In this document: one piece after another, positions 13,342 to 19,942 of the stretch | Position numbering within the stretch: position 1 is the first letter of the stretch | Layout of the letters: each line of letters starts with the position of its first letter | Assembly: GCA_020720965.1 (NCBI GenBank) | Contig: DYNS01000008.1 | Span: 1-23,118 of the forward strand | Reading direction: 5' to 3' | From: Anaerolinea sp. | GTDB lineage: Bacteria; Chloroflexota; Anaerolineae; Anaerolineales; Villigracilaceae | DNA: 23,118 bases | Position numbers and translations under genes: made by a program | Notes under the pieces: model-generated | Told to the model about the DNA's origin: nothing | What the model saw: the letters and a program-made list of their open reading frames with translations, nothing else | The model's database searches: none

Positions 13342-14535
13342 TCAGGAGGAACGGCGCAGGGCTTTCTTAATCGTGCCAGAGAGGGCATCCACCACCGAGC
13401 GGCGGTCCTGCGCCCGATTCTCTTGCAAGCGGCTTTGCACACTGCGGGCAATGGCTTCTTCGGTCAGCGGCGATTCTTTGAGGGTGGCAAGGAAGGCGGC
13501 GCGGGGTAGCCCCAAAAGCCGCACCGGAGAAGTGGAGGAGGCGCGCACGCTGGCAATGGATTTTCCGCCCCGCAGCAGTTCCACCTCTCCAAAGTATTGT
13601 CCGCGCCCCAGGCGGGCAACGGTTGCATCGGCGCGGTTTTTGCCTTGCAGAACAATTTCCACCTCGCCCTCTTCGATAATGAAGAAGGTATCCACCTCGG
13701 CATCGCGCAGGAGAATCGCCTGCCCTGGGGCAAAGGTGTGGGGCTGGGTTTGGCGAGTGACCTGCAACATTTGGCGGTGAGAAAGCAAAGGAAGGGCAAG
13801 CGCCACAGCGTCTGCAATCAGTTCGCCATCCGAGATGATGATGTTGCGGTTGGTGCGCTCGGTGAGGGAGGGGTCGTGCGTGACCATGATGACGGTTTTG
13901 CCCTGCGCGGCAAGGCTGGTAAACAGTTCGATGATGGTATCCGCCGAGCGGGAATCGAGGTTGCCGGTTGGCTCGTCCGCCACCAAAAGGGGCGGGTCGG
14001 TTGCCAGGGCGCGGGCAATGGCTGCCAGCTGCTGCTGCCCCGTGGAAACGGACATGGGCAGTTTGTGGGCGTGCTGCTCCAACCCCACCATGCCCAAAAG
14101 TTGGCGGGCGCGGCGGGGGCGCTCGTCAAAGTCGTATAGCCCGGCGTAATCCATGGGCAGCATCACGTTTTCCAACAGGGAGAGCATGGGCAGCAGTTGA
14201 AAGAACTGAAAAACAATGCCCAGGTTTCTGCCCCGCCACAAAGACCGCCCGGATTCGTTGAGGGAGGTGTATAAATCTTGCCCATTGACGATGACCTGCC
14301 CGGAGGTGGGGTGGTCTATGCCGGTTATCATGTTGAGGAGGGTGCTTTTGCCACTGCCAGACTTGCCAACGATGGAGACGAATTCCCCGCGCCCGATGTG
14401 CAGCTCTATTCCTTTGAGAACGGTAAATTCGCCCGCCGCATTTTTGAACTTTTTGACCACGCGGCGCAGGTCTATCATCGCCGGGGGAGGCGCGGCGGGA
14501 GAAACAGGGGGGAGGTTTTGGGGGGCGGGGGTCAT
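13342..14535 (-). CDS. ABC transporter ATPase fused to a cyclic-nucleotide-binding-like domain
   Basis: 397 residues. A Pro/Ala-rich head leads to a LolD/MacB-type nucleotide-binding domain (about 21-240): Walker A GKSGSGKST 57-65, Q-loop Q110, Walker B LLVADEP 183-189 and H-loop His220. The signature is STGQQ at 164-168 rather than SGGQQ. A cNMP-binding-like domain follows (about 253-352) with IIEEGEVEIVLQG and GRGQYFGEVELLRGG; the FGE motif (315-317) is kept, but the arginine that holds the cyclic phosphate in CRP-type domains appears to be replaced (GGKSIASVRA). A basic tail (about 365-397) ends KKALRRSS. Its ATG overlaps the stop of the upstream ATPase gene by 4 nt. I infer a regulatory NBD paired with the canonical one. 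Confidence 0.92.
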   Translation of the reverse strand: MTPAPQNLPPVSPAAPPPAMIDLRRVVKKFKNAAGEFTVLKGIELHIGRGEFVSIVGKSGSGKSTLLNMITGIDHPTSGQVIVNGQDLYTSLNESGRSLWRGRNLGIVFQFFQLLPMLSLLENVMLPMDYAGLYDFDERPRRARQLLGMVGLEQHAHKLPMSVSTGQQQLAAIARALATDPPLLVADEPTGNLDSRSADTIIELFTSLAAQGKTVIMVTHDPSLTERTNRNIIISDGELIADAVALALPLLSHRQMLQVTRQTQPHTFAPGQAILLRDAEVDTFFIIEEGEVEIVLQGKNRADATVARLGRGQYFGEVELLRGGKSIASVRASSTSPVRLLGLPRAAFLATLKESPLTEEAIARSVQSRLQENRAQDRRSVVDALSGTIKKALRRSS

Positions 14536-15290
14536 TTTTTAGGGCGGGGAGAGGCAGAAGAAAGGGAGGCAGGCGGCGGGGAGATTTCTCCGTCTGTCAG
14601 CAGGAGGTGGCGGCTGAAGCGCGGCATCAACCCCATGTCGTGAGTCACCATCACAATCGTTTTCCCCTTCTGAACCAGGGATTCAAAGACATCAAAGATG
14701 TGGTCGGCGGTGACAGAATCGAGGGAGCCGGTTGGTTCGTCCGCCACGAGGATGGGCGGGTCGTTGGCGAGGGCGCGAGCAATGGCTACGCGCTGCTGCT
14801 GCCCGCCGGAGATGTAGGCAGGCAGTTTGTGGGCGTGTTCGGCAATTTCCACCATTTCCAGCAGTTGCAGGGCGCGGCGGCGACTTTCACGCGGGTGATA
14901 CAGCCCGCACAAATCCATGGGCAGGATGATGTTTTCCAGCAAGGTGAGCATGGGGAGCAGCTGAAAGGATTGATAGACAACCCCCATGCTGCGCCCGCGC
15001 CATAAGGCAAGGTCGTTTTCGGAAAGGCTGTGAACAGAAACCTCCTGCCCGCTGGCGCGAATGCGTACCTCGCCGGAGGTGAGGCGGTCTACCCCGGTTA
15101 TCATATTGAGGAGGGTGCTTTTGCCCGCGCCAGATTTGCCCACAATGCCCAAAAATTCGCCGGGCTGCACTTGCAGGTGAATGCCTTTTAACGCGGTAAA
15201 GTCTCCGGCTTCGCTGGAGTAGGTTTTGACGACATCCTTGAGTTCGATGAGCGCCGGGTTGGGGTTGGGGGAAATAGGTTGAAGAGCCAC
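14532..15290 (-). CDS. ABC transporter ATPase (LolD/MacB type)
   Basis: 252 residues with all ABC motifs intact: Walker A GKSGAGKST 51-59, Q-loop in VVYQSFQLLPM, signature ISGGQQQRVAIARAL beginning at 160, Walker B ILVADEPTGSLDS near 180-192, and His217 in VTHD. Residues 13-235 form the domain; the C-terminal tail is Pro/Ser-rich. It energises the permease two genes downstream. The start is GTG at 15290 with an AAGGAGG site, and an inverted repeat can pair with that site. It is the first gene of a four-gene unit; the 4-nt overlap with the next gene favours coupled translation. High similarity in plan to the fused ATPase suggests the pair arose by duplication. Confidence 0.95.
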   Translation of the reverse strand: MALQPISPNPNPALIELKDVVKTYSSEAGDFTALKGIHLQVQPGEFLGIVGKSGAGKSTLLNMITGVDRLTSGEVRIRASGQEVSVHSLSENDLALWRGRSMGVVYQSFQLLPMLTLLENIILPMDLCGLYHPRESRRRALQLLEMVEIAEHAHKLPAYISGGQQQRVAIARALANDPPILVADEPTGSLDSVTADHIFDVFESLVQKGKTIVMVTHDMGLMPRFSRHLLLTDGEISPPPASLSSASPRPKK

Positions 15291-15329
15291 GCGCCTCCTT
15301 ATCTTGTCTATTCTACTCCCCGGAGGCGC
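15291..15329 (-). promoter_or_regulatory. Hairpin hiding the export-operon ribosome binding site
   Basis: On the minus strand GCGCCTCC (15329-15322) is the exact complement of GGAGGCGC (15298-15291), which holds most of the AAGGAGG Shine-Dalgarno directly before the GTG. The loop is 23 nt. Within the loop, TAGAAT (15315-15310) resembles a -10 box without a good -35. On the plus strand the same repeat is followed by T6 and could act as a terminator of antisense transcripts. Confidence 0.5.
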
Positions 15330-15367
15330 ATTTTTTGGATGTGGATAAAGGTTGTCTGATTGTTTTC

Positions 15368-15493
15368 TTACATTGCAAGAGCAGGAATATCAAAACCAAA
15401 TTCTCGCAGAGCCAATACAATTTTTTCTGCGTTTACAGGCTGCATTTCCACCCAAATATCCATATCCGCTGTAGCACGCGGATAGCGGGGAAC
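15368..15493 (-). pseudogene. Nucleotidyltransferase remnant after speE
   Basis: Directly behind the speE stop, and in the same frame, 41 codons read through PRYPRATADMDIWVEMQPV, NAEKIVLALREFGFDIPALA and a stop. The pattern RAT-x-D-M/L-D-I-W-V followed by NA-x-K-(I/L)-x-x-AL-x-x-FGF is that of the N-terminal part of small nucleotidyltransferase-fold proteins (AbiEii/MNT-like, DUF6036 type). There is no start codon before the motif and no C-terminal domain, so it is a truncated leftover rather than a gene. Because it is short, chance cannot be excluded, though the coherent DID-type motif argues against it. Confidence 0.5.
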
Positions 15494-16327
15494 TTATTCC
15501 CCCGCCATGACGCGGCGGAAAAACTCTGGCAGGGCAAAGGCGGCGCGGTGAACCTGGGGGTTGAGGTAGTTGTTGACTCCGGGCGGGTAGGGGGTGTTTA
15601 AGCCGTCTTCCCAGGGGCGGTCCGAGACGTACATGAAGCCAATTCCGCCGCCGGGGTAGGTGGGAATTTGGGCGTAGTAATATGCCGGGTGGCGGGTTAA
15701 CTGCCGGGCGCTGGCATAAATCTGACGGATGAGAGCGGTGTCGAAGTAGGGCTGCTCACACTGAGTCGCCGCCGCGCCGCCGGGGGCGAGGGCACGCACC
15801 ATCAGCCGGTAGAATTCATCACTAAACAGGCGTTCCGCCATGCCGATGGGGTCGGTGGTATCCGAGAGGATGACATCGAAAGAGCCGGGGTTTTCTTCCA
15901 GATAGCCAAAGGCATCTCGCACCAGGAGACGGGTACGGGGGTCGCTGAAGGGGTCGCCAAAGGCGGGGAAATATTGCCGGGAGTAATCCACCACTTTTTG
16001 GTCCAACTCGCAGACGACCGCTTCTTCTACCGATGGGTAACGCAGAACCTGCTGCAAACTGCCTCCATCCCCGCCGCCGACAATGAGAACCCGGCGCGGG
16101 TTGCCCACTGCCAGCATGGGGACGTGCGTTATCATTTCGTGATAGCCCATGTTATCGGCTTCGGTCAGTTGAATGATGCCATCCAACACCAGGGCGTTGC
16201 CAAAAAATTCGGTTTCCACCACTTGCAAAAATTGGTAGGGGGTTTGTTCTTCCGCCAGCACGCGCTTTACGCGGATTCCTTTGCGGTAGTAGGGGTGCAG
16301 TTCTTCGGTAAGCCAAATGTTGTTCAT
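15494..16327 (-). CDS. speE: Spermidine synthase
   Basis: 277 residues. It moves an aminopropyl group from decarboxylated S-adenosylmethionine to putrescine. The N-terminal beta domain begins LTEELHPYYRKGIRVKRVL, followed by LDGIIQLTEADNMGYHEMITH (YHE 62-64) and the Rossmann motif GGGDGG at 84-89. The catalytic loop reads LSDTTDPIG with Asp156 and Asp159, where most members have DSTDP. The C-terminal segment PTYPGGGIGFMYVS is typical. All of the expected parts are present. The start ATG at 16327 has AAGGAAA upstream and lies 12 nt behind speD, so the two are one transcript. The product is cytoplasmic. No gene for making putrescine (arginine or ornithine decarboxylase) is in the window. Confidence 0.96.
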   Translation of the reverse strand: MNNIWLTEELHPYYRKGIRVKRVLAEEQTPYQFLQVVETEFFGNALVLDGIIQLTEADNMGYHEMITHVPMLAVGNPRRVLIVGGGDGGSLQQVLRYPSVEEAVVCELDQKVVDYSRQYFPAFGDPFSDPRTRLLVRDAFGYLEENPGSFDVILSDTTDPIGMAERLFSDEFYRLMVRALAPGGAAATQCEQPYFDTALIRQIYASARQLTRHPAYYYAQIPTYPGGGIGFMYVSDRPWEDGLNTPYPPGVNNYLNPQVHRAAFALPEFFRRVMAGE

Positions 16328-16339
16328 GGGGTTTCCTTT

Positions 16340-16759
16340 TCAGGCAGCGAGGGAGGCAAAAGCGGAGGCGGTGAGGGTGGGGGCGGGCATGGTGAAGGAG
16401 GTCACTTCGGCATCCCTATCCAACTTGCGGAGGGTGAAGTTATCCGCGCCCAGGGCTTCTTTGATTTGCTGAATGAGAGGGATGAGGTCTTTTCCAATGG
16501 CGCAGGTGAAGAGGTCTATGGCGCAGTAGCCATATTCGGGCCAGGCGTGCAGGCTGGCATGTGATTCGGCTAAGAGCAAAAAGGCGGTAAAACCGTGCGG
16601 GCTAAATTTATACAAGCCTTCATCCACAACGGTTAAGCCGCTTTGGCGCACGGCATGAGCAAAAAGGGCATAGGCACGTTCTGCATCCATCAGGGTTTGG
16701 CGGTTGCAGTTGGAAAGGTCGCAAATGTAGTGTTCACCCAGTTTCATGGTCGGGTTCAT
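16340..16759 (-). CDS. speD: S-adenosylmethionine decarboxylase proenzyme
   Basis: 139 residues, the length of the small prokaryotic SpeD. The enzyme self-cleaves to make a pyruvoyl group and then decarboxylates SAM. The cleavage site E65-S66 lies in LLLAESHASLHAWPEYGY, with the processing residues His71 and Cys86 (DLFTC) at the positions expected from the thermophile SpeD structure. It therefore should mature into a small beta chain (1-65) and an alpha chain (66-139). AAGGAG lies about 8 nt before the ATG. It is the first gene of the speD-speE unit and has a good promoter. The C-terminus is Ala/Ser/Thr-rich and longer than needed for the fold. Confidence 0.96.
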   Translation of the reverse strand: MNPTMKLGEHYICDLSNCNRQTLMDAERAYALFAHAVRQSGLTVVDEGLYKFSPHGFTAFLLLAESHASLHAWPEYGYCAIDLFTCAIGKDLIPLIQQIKEALGADNFTLRKLDRDAEVTSFTMPAPTLTASAFASLAA

Positions 16760-16805
16760 CGGGTACTCCTTTGGGGGGAAAGTGGGCTTTGGGAAAGCGG
16801 GGGCG

Positions 16806-16847
16806 ATTATCCGCGAGAATCGGCACGAGTCAATGCCGAAAAGGCAT
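16806..16847 (-). promoter_or_regulatory. speD-speE promoter with a palindrome next to the -35
   Basis: On the minus strand TTGACT (16833-16828) and GATAAT (16811-16806) are 16 bp apart, each five of six from consensus. ATGCC-N5-GGCAT at 16833-16847 abuts the -35 box. The sequence AATCGGCA occurs twice on the plus strand, 16818-16825 and 16883-16890, flanking this site. The palindrome could bind a regulator. Confidence 0.6.
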
Positions 16848-17057
16848 CAATTTTCATCAGGTTTTTGGCTATAAAAATCACCAATCGGCATAGATTTTCC
16901 CCAATAATGATTCTATTTTGCAAAACGAACCCCAAAACCGCCGAGTTCTTTGCAAAGCCCAAAACGATTATGCAAAAACAGAAGGGGTAAAATCACAAAT
17001 CGTCACAACGAGCGCAAAGGTATAATTTTGACATCCCCAACCGTTTCGGAGCCGCCC
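16848..17057. other. AT-rich divergent intergenic region
   Basis: Within the 298-bp space between speD and the glutaminase gene I see no small gene or RNA. It is AT-rich, with the promoter elements above, three TTTGCAAA-like palindromes (16916-16925, 16948-16957, 16968-16977), a TATAAT at 17021-17026 about 31 bp before the ATG at 17058, and GGAG at 17047-17050. No convincing -35 precedes that TATAAT. Confidence 0.5.
16916..16977. repeat. Three TTTGCAAA-type palindromes
   Basis: TTTTGCAAAA (16916-16925), CTTTGCAAAG (16948-16957) and the imperfect TTATGCAAAA (16968-16977). Their centres are 32 and 20 bp apart, close to three and two helical turns, upstream of the NAD operon promoter. Confidence 0.45.
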
Positions 17058-17897
17058 ATGAACCTTGCCCTCGCCCAAATTAACACCACCCTCGGAAACC
17101 TGCCCGCCAACCTGGAAAAGCACCTGAGCCTGGCAAAAGAAGCCGCCCAGGCAGGCGCAGATTTGCTGCTCTTCCCGGAACTCTCGCTCACCGGGTATGT
17201 GCTGCAAGACTTGGCGGCGGAGGTCGCCCTGCGCCCCTCCGCCCAGGACCCCAACTTTCGCGCCTTGCTGGAAGCCTCGCACAAACTGGATATGGTGGTC
17301 GGCTTCGTGGAGCAAGATTCGCGCTTTCGCTTTTACATTTCCGCCGCCTATCTTTCCGCCGGGGAAATTCGGCACATTCACCGCAAGGTGCATTTGCCCA
17401 CCTACGGCATTTTTGACGAACATCGCTATTTTGCCGCCGGAGATACCTTTCGGTCTTTTGAAACCCGCTTTGGGCGTGCCGGAATTCTCATCTGCGAGGA
17501 TTTCTGGCACATTTCCTCGCCTTACCTGCTGTGGATGGACGGCGCCGACCTGTTTTATCTCACCTCCGCCTCGCCAGGGCGAGGGGTGACGGATAAAATC
17601 CTCGGCTCGGCGCAGTGGGTGCAGGATGTAAACCGCGCCTACGCCGGGTTGTTCACCTCGTTTTTTGCCCACGCCAACCGGGTGGGGTTTGAAGACGGCT
17701 TAAACTTCTTTGGCGGCTCCACCCTCTTCGACCCAGACGGGCGCAGGGTGGCGCAAGCGCCCTTCAACGAAGAAAGCCTGACCCTGACGGAGGTAGATTT
17801 GGCGCAACTGCGCCGCACCCGTACCCGTCTGCCCCTGTTGAGGGACGAAAACCCGGCGATGGTGGCGCGAGAATTAGAGCGAATTTTGCACAAATAG
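17058..17897 (+). CDS. Carbon-nitrogen hydrolase, glutaminase partner of NAD synthetase
   Basis: 279 residues of nitrilase fold with the Glu-Lys-Cys triad: Glu41 (LLFPELSLTGY), Lys110 (HRKVHLPTYGIFDE) and Cys146 (ILICEDFWH). This matches the glutaminase domain that in many bacteria is fused to the N-terminus of NAD synthetase; here it is a separate gene 6 nt before nadE. It is therefore expected to release ammonia from glutamine for NadE in the last step of NAD synthesis. The reading frame continues back to 16950, but the ATG at 17058 has a GGAG site and starts MNLALAQINTTLGNL, the typical first strand. Another nitrilase function remains possible, though context argues for the glutaminase. 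Confidence 0.88.
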   Translation: MNLALAQINTTLGNLPANLEKHLSLAKEAAQAGADLLLFPELSLTGYVLQDLAAEVALRPSAQDPNFRALLEASHKLDMVVGFVEQDSRFRFYISAAYLSAGEIRHIHRKVHLPTYGIFDEHRYFAAGDTFRSFETRFGRAGILICEDFWHISSPYLLWMDGADLFYLTSASPGRGVTDKILGSAQWVQDVNRAYAGLFTSFFAHANRVGFEDGLNFFGGSTLFDPDGRRVAQAPFNEESLTLTEVDLAQLRRTRTRLPLLRDENPAMVARELERILHK

Positions 17898-17903
17898 GCA
17901 GCC

Positions 17904-18728
17904 ATGAACATAGACCTTTCCATCAACCCCAAACTTGTCCGCAAACTGTTGGTTCGCTTCCTGCAAACCGAAATCCGGCGCACCGGGTTTCAACGCGCCG
18001 TGCTGGGGCTTTCCGGCGGAATCGATTCGGCGCTGGTTGCCTTCCTCGCCGCCGAAGCCCTCGGCGCCGAAAACCTGCTCTGCGTGCGAATGCCCTACGA
18101 AACATCCTCCCAAGATTCGCTCGACCACGCCATGCTCGTCATTCAAAAATTGGGAACCCCTCACCTGGATTTGCCCATTACCGGCATGGCAAACGCCCTC
18201 TTTGCCCAACAACCCCAACTCACCAACCTCCGCAAGGGCAACATCATGGCACGCTGCCGCATGGTGACTTTGTACGACCAATCCGAAGCCTTTGGCGGGC
18301 TGGTGATTGGAACCGGCAACAAAACCGAAATCCTGCTGGGCTACTCCACCCTGTACGGCGATGGCGCTTACGCCCTGAACCCCATCGGCGACCTGTATAA
18401 AGCGCAGGTGCGCCAACTCTCGCAGGAGATGGGTGTGCCTGCCGAAATTCTCAACAAGCCGCCCTCCGCCGACCTGTGGCAGGGGCAAACCGATGAACAG
18501 GAACTGGGCTTCACCTACGAAGAAGCCGATAAACTCCTCTACCTGTTGGTGGACCAGCGTTACAGCCCGCAAGAGTGCATTGCCGCCGGTTTCCGCCCAG
18601 ATTTTGTGCAAAACGTCACCCGGCGTATTCAGCGCAACCATTTTAAGCGGGTTATGCCGCCCATTGCCAAAATTACAACCCGCACCGTAGGCTACGACTT
18701 TTTATACCTGAGAGACTGGGGAACCTGA
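17904..18728 (+). CDS. nadE: NAD synthetase
   Basis: 274 residues, the synthetase part only. It converts nicotinic acid adenine dinucleotide to NAD with ATP and ammonia. The PP-loop signature SGGIDSA begins at 37, followed by RMPYETSSQDSLDHA and the substrate-binding IGTGNKTEILLGYSTLYGDGA (GTGNKTE 136-142). The C-terminal HFKRVMPPIAKI segment is typical of the family. There is no N-terminal amidohydrolase domain; that activity is supplied by the preceding gene, so this is a split glutamine-dependent enzyme. The TGA stop shares its last base with the next ATG. The ribosome site is weak, so translation may be coupled to the glutaminase. Confidence 0.96.
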   Translation: MNIDLSINPKLVRKLLVRFLQTEIRRTGFQRAVLGLSGGIDSALVAFLAAEALGAENLLCVRMPYETSSQDSLDHAMLVIQKLGTPHLDLPITGMANALFAQQPQLTNLRKGNIMARCRMVTLYDQSEAFGGLVIGTGNKTEILLGYSTLYGDGAYALNPIGDLYKAQVRQLSQEMGVPAEILNKPPSADLWQGQTDEQELGFTYEEADKLLYLLVDQRYSPQECIAAGFRPDFVQNVTRRIQRNHFKRVMPPIAKITTRTVGYDFLYLRDWGT

Positions 18729-19933
18729 TGAACCCCCGCGCCTGGCTATGGCTCGCCTGCCTGTGGCTGTTCGCCTGCCAACCTGCCCCCCTGCCCGCGC
18801 CAGTCTATTTGGTGAACGAAGGAAAGCTTTACCCCCTCCAAGCGGAAACTTCGGCGACCCCGCTGCGCCTGGCAGCCCAGGCAGGGCTTGCGCCCCAACC
18901 CGCCGACCGATTCCTGCTCAACGGGCAGCCCATCCCCGCCGATTTTCCCCTGCCCGCCGGACAAACCTACACCCTGCAAAGGATTCCCGCCCTGCATTTT
19001 CGGCTACAGACCCCGCAGGGAGAAACCAACCTGCAAAGCACCGCCGCCACCGTAGCAGAAGCCCTCGCCGAAAACGGCTACACCCTGCGCCTGCAAGATT
19101 TTCTCTCCCCGCCGCCTCACACCCCTCTGAGCGAGGGGTTGCGGGTGGAATACCGCCCGGCGCAGGCGTACCGCATCCGCGCCGACGGGGTGGAGATAAC
19201 GGCGTTCTCTTCCGGCAAAACGGTGGGGCAGGCGCTTGCCTCAGCCGGGATTGCGCTCTTCGGGCTGGATTACAGCCTCCCCCCAGAAAATTCCGCGCCC
19301 CAAGCCGGGGAACTGCTGAGAGTGGTGCGAGTCTCCGAGGCGCTGGAACTGACCGAGACCGAAATTCCCTACACCACCCGTTACGAATACACAACCGACC
19401 TGCCCCTCGGCGCCGAAAGCCTGCTGACCCCCGGCGAACCGGGGCTAAAGGTGAGCCGGGTGCGGGTGCGCTACGAGGACGGGCAGGAGACAGCGCGAAC
19501 TGCCGAAGCCGAGCAAACCCTGCGCCTGCCCCAAGAGCAAGTATTGGGGCGCGGAACCCAGGTGATGGTGCAAAGCCTGCAAGTGGGCAATAAAACCCTG
19601 CAATACTGGCGGGCGGTATCCATGTATGCCACGTCTTACTCGCCTTGCGGAACCGGCACGGGAGACTGCTCCTATGGCACAGCCAGCGGTCTGCCGGTGC
19701 AATATGGGGTCGTGGCGTTTAAGAGAGATTTATTCAACGCCCTGCGGGGTAGCCAAGTGTATGTGGAAGGTTATGGCTTTGCCACCGTAGCCGATGTGGG
19801 CGGGGGCTTCCCGGATGGCAGGTTGTGGATAGACCTGGGCTACAGCGATGCCGACTATGTGCCCTGGAGCCAATGGGTAACGGTTTATTTTCTCGCGCCC
19901 GCGCCTGCCTACATTCCGGCGGCTTTGCAGTAA
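18728..19933 (+). CDS. G5/3D-domain lipoprotein, cell-wall hydrolase-like
   Basis: 401 residues. The signal MNPRAWLWLACLWLFAC has a lipobox-like LFAC ending at Cys17. Residues about 25-185 hold repeated beta-rich segments of the DUF348 kind (TPQGETNLQSTAATVAEALAE and DGVEITAFSSGKTVGQALASAG). A G5-like domain lies at about 205-280. The C-terminal 3D domain begins at MYATSY (299-304) and carries its three aspartates D356, D363 and D369 in VADVGGGFPDGRLWID. This DUF348-G5-3D plan is found in YabE/resuscitation-promoting-factor-like proteins, in which the 3D domain resembles lytic transglycosylase MltA. A role in peptidoglycan turnover outside the membrane is inferred. The start overlaps the nadE stop. 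In many bacteria yabE lies beside rsmA, as it nearly does here. Confidence 0.9.
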   Translation: MNPRAWLWLACLWLFACQPAPLPAPVYLVNEGKLYPLQAETSATPLRLAAQAGLAPQPADRFLLNGQPIPADFPLPAGQTYTLQRIPALHFRLQTPQGETNLQSTAATVAEALAENGYTLRLQDFLSPPPHTPLSEGLRVEYRPAQAYRIRADGVEITAFSSGKTVGQALASAGIALFGLDYSLPPENSAPQAGELLRVVRVSEALELTETEIPYTTRYEYTTDLPLGAESLLTPGEPGLKVSRVRVRYEDGQETARTAEAEQTLRLPQEQVLGRGTQVMVQSLQVGNKTLQYWRAVSMYATSYSPCGTGTGDCSYGTASGLPVQYGVVAFKRDLFNALRGSQVYVEGYGFATVADVGGGFPDGRLWIDLGYSDADYVPWSQWVTVYFLAPAPAYIPAALQ

Positions 19934-19942
19934 ACTAACCGT

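Noticed and set aside
9616..13780. Several plus-strand open frames (9616-10506, 11618-12280, 12911-13780)
   Set aside because: All lie antisense to the adaptor, permease and fused ATPase genes and show no domain; high GC gives long chance frames.
15335..15601. Plus-strand open frame of 88 codons behind speE
   Set aside because: No ribosome site or domain, and it overlaps speE antisense; the minus strand here holds the nucleotidyltransferase-like remnant instead.
16950..17057. Upstream extension of the glutaminase frame
   Set aside because: The added residues are basic and unlike the family, and they cross the TATAAT promoter element.
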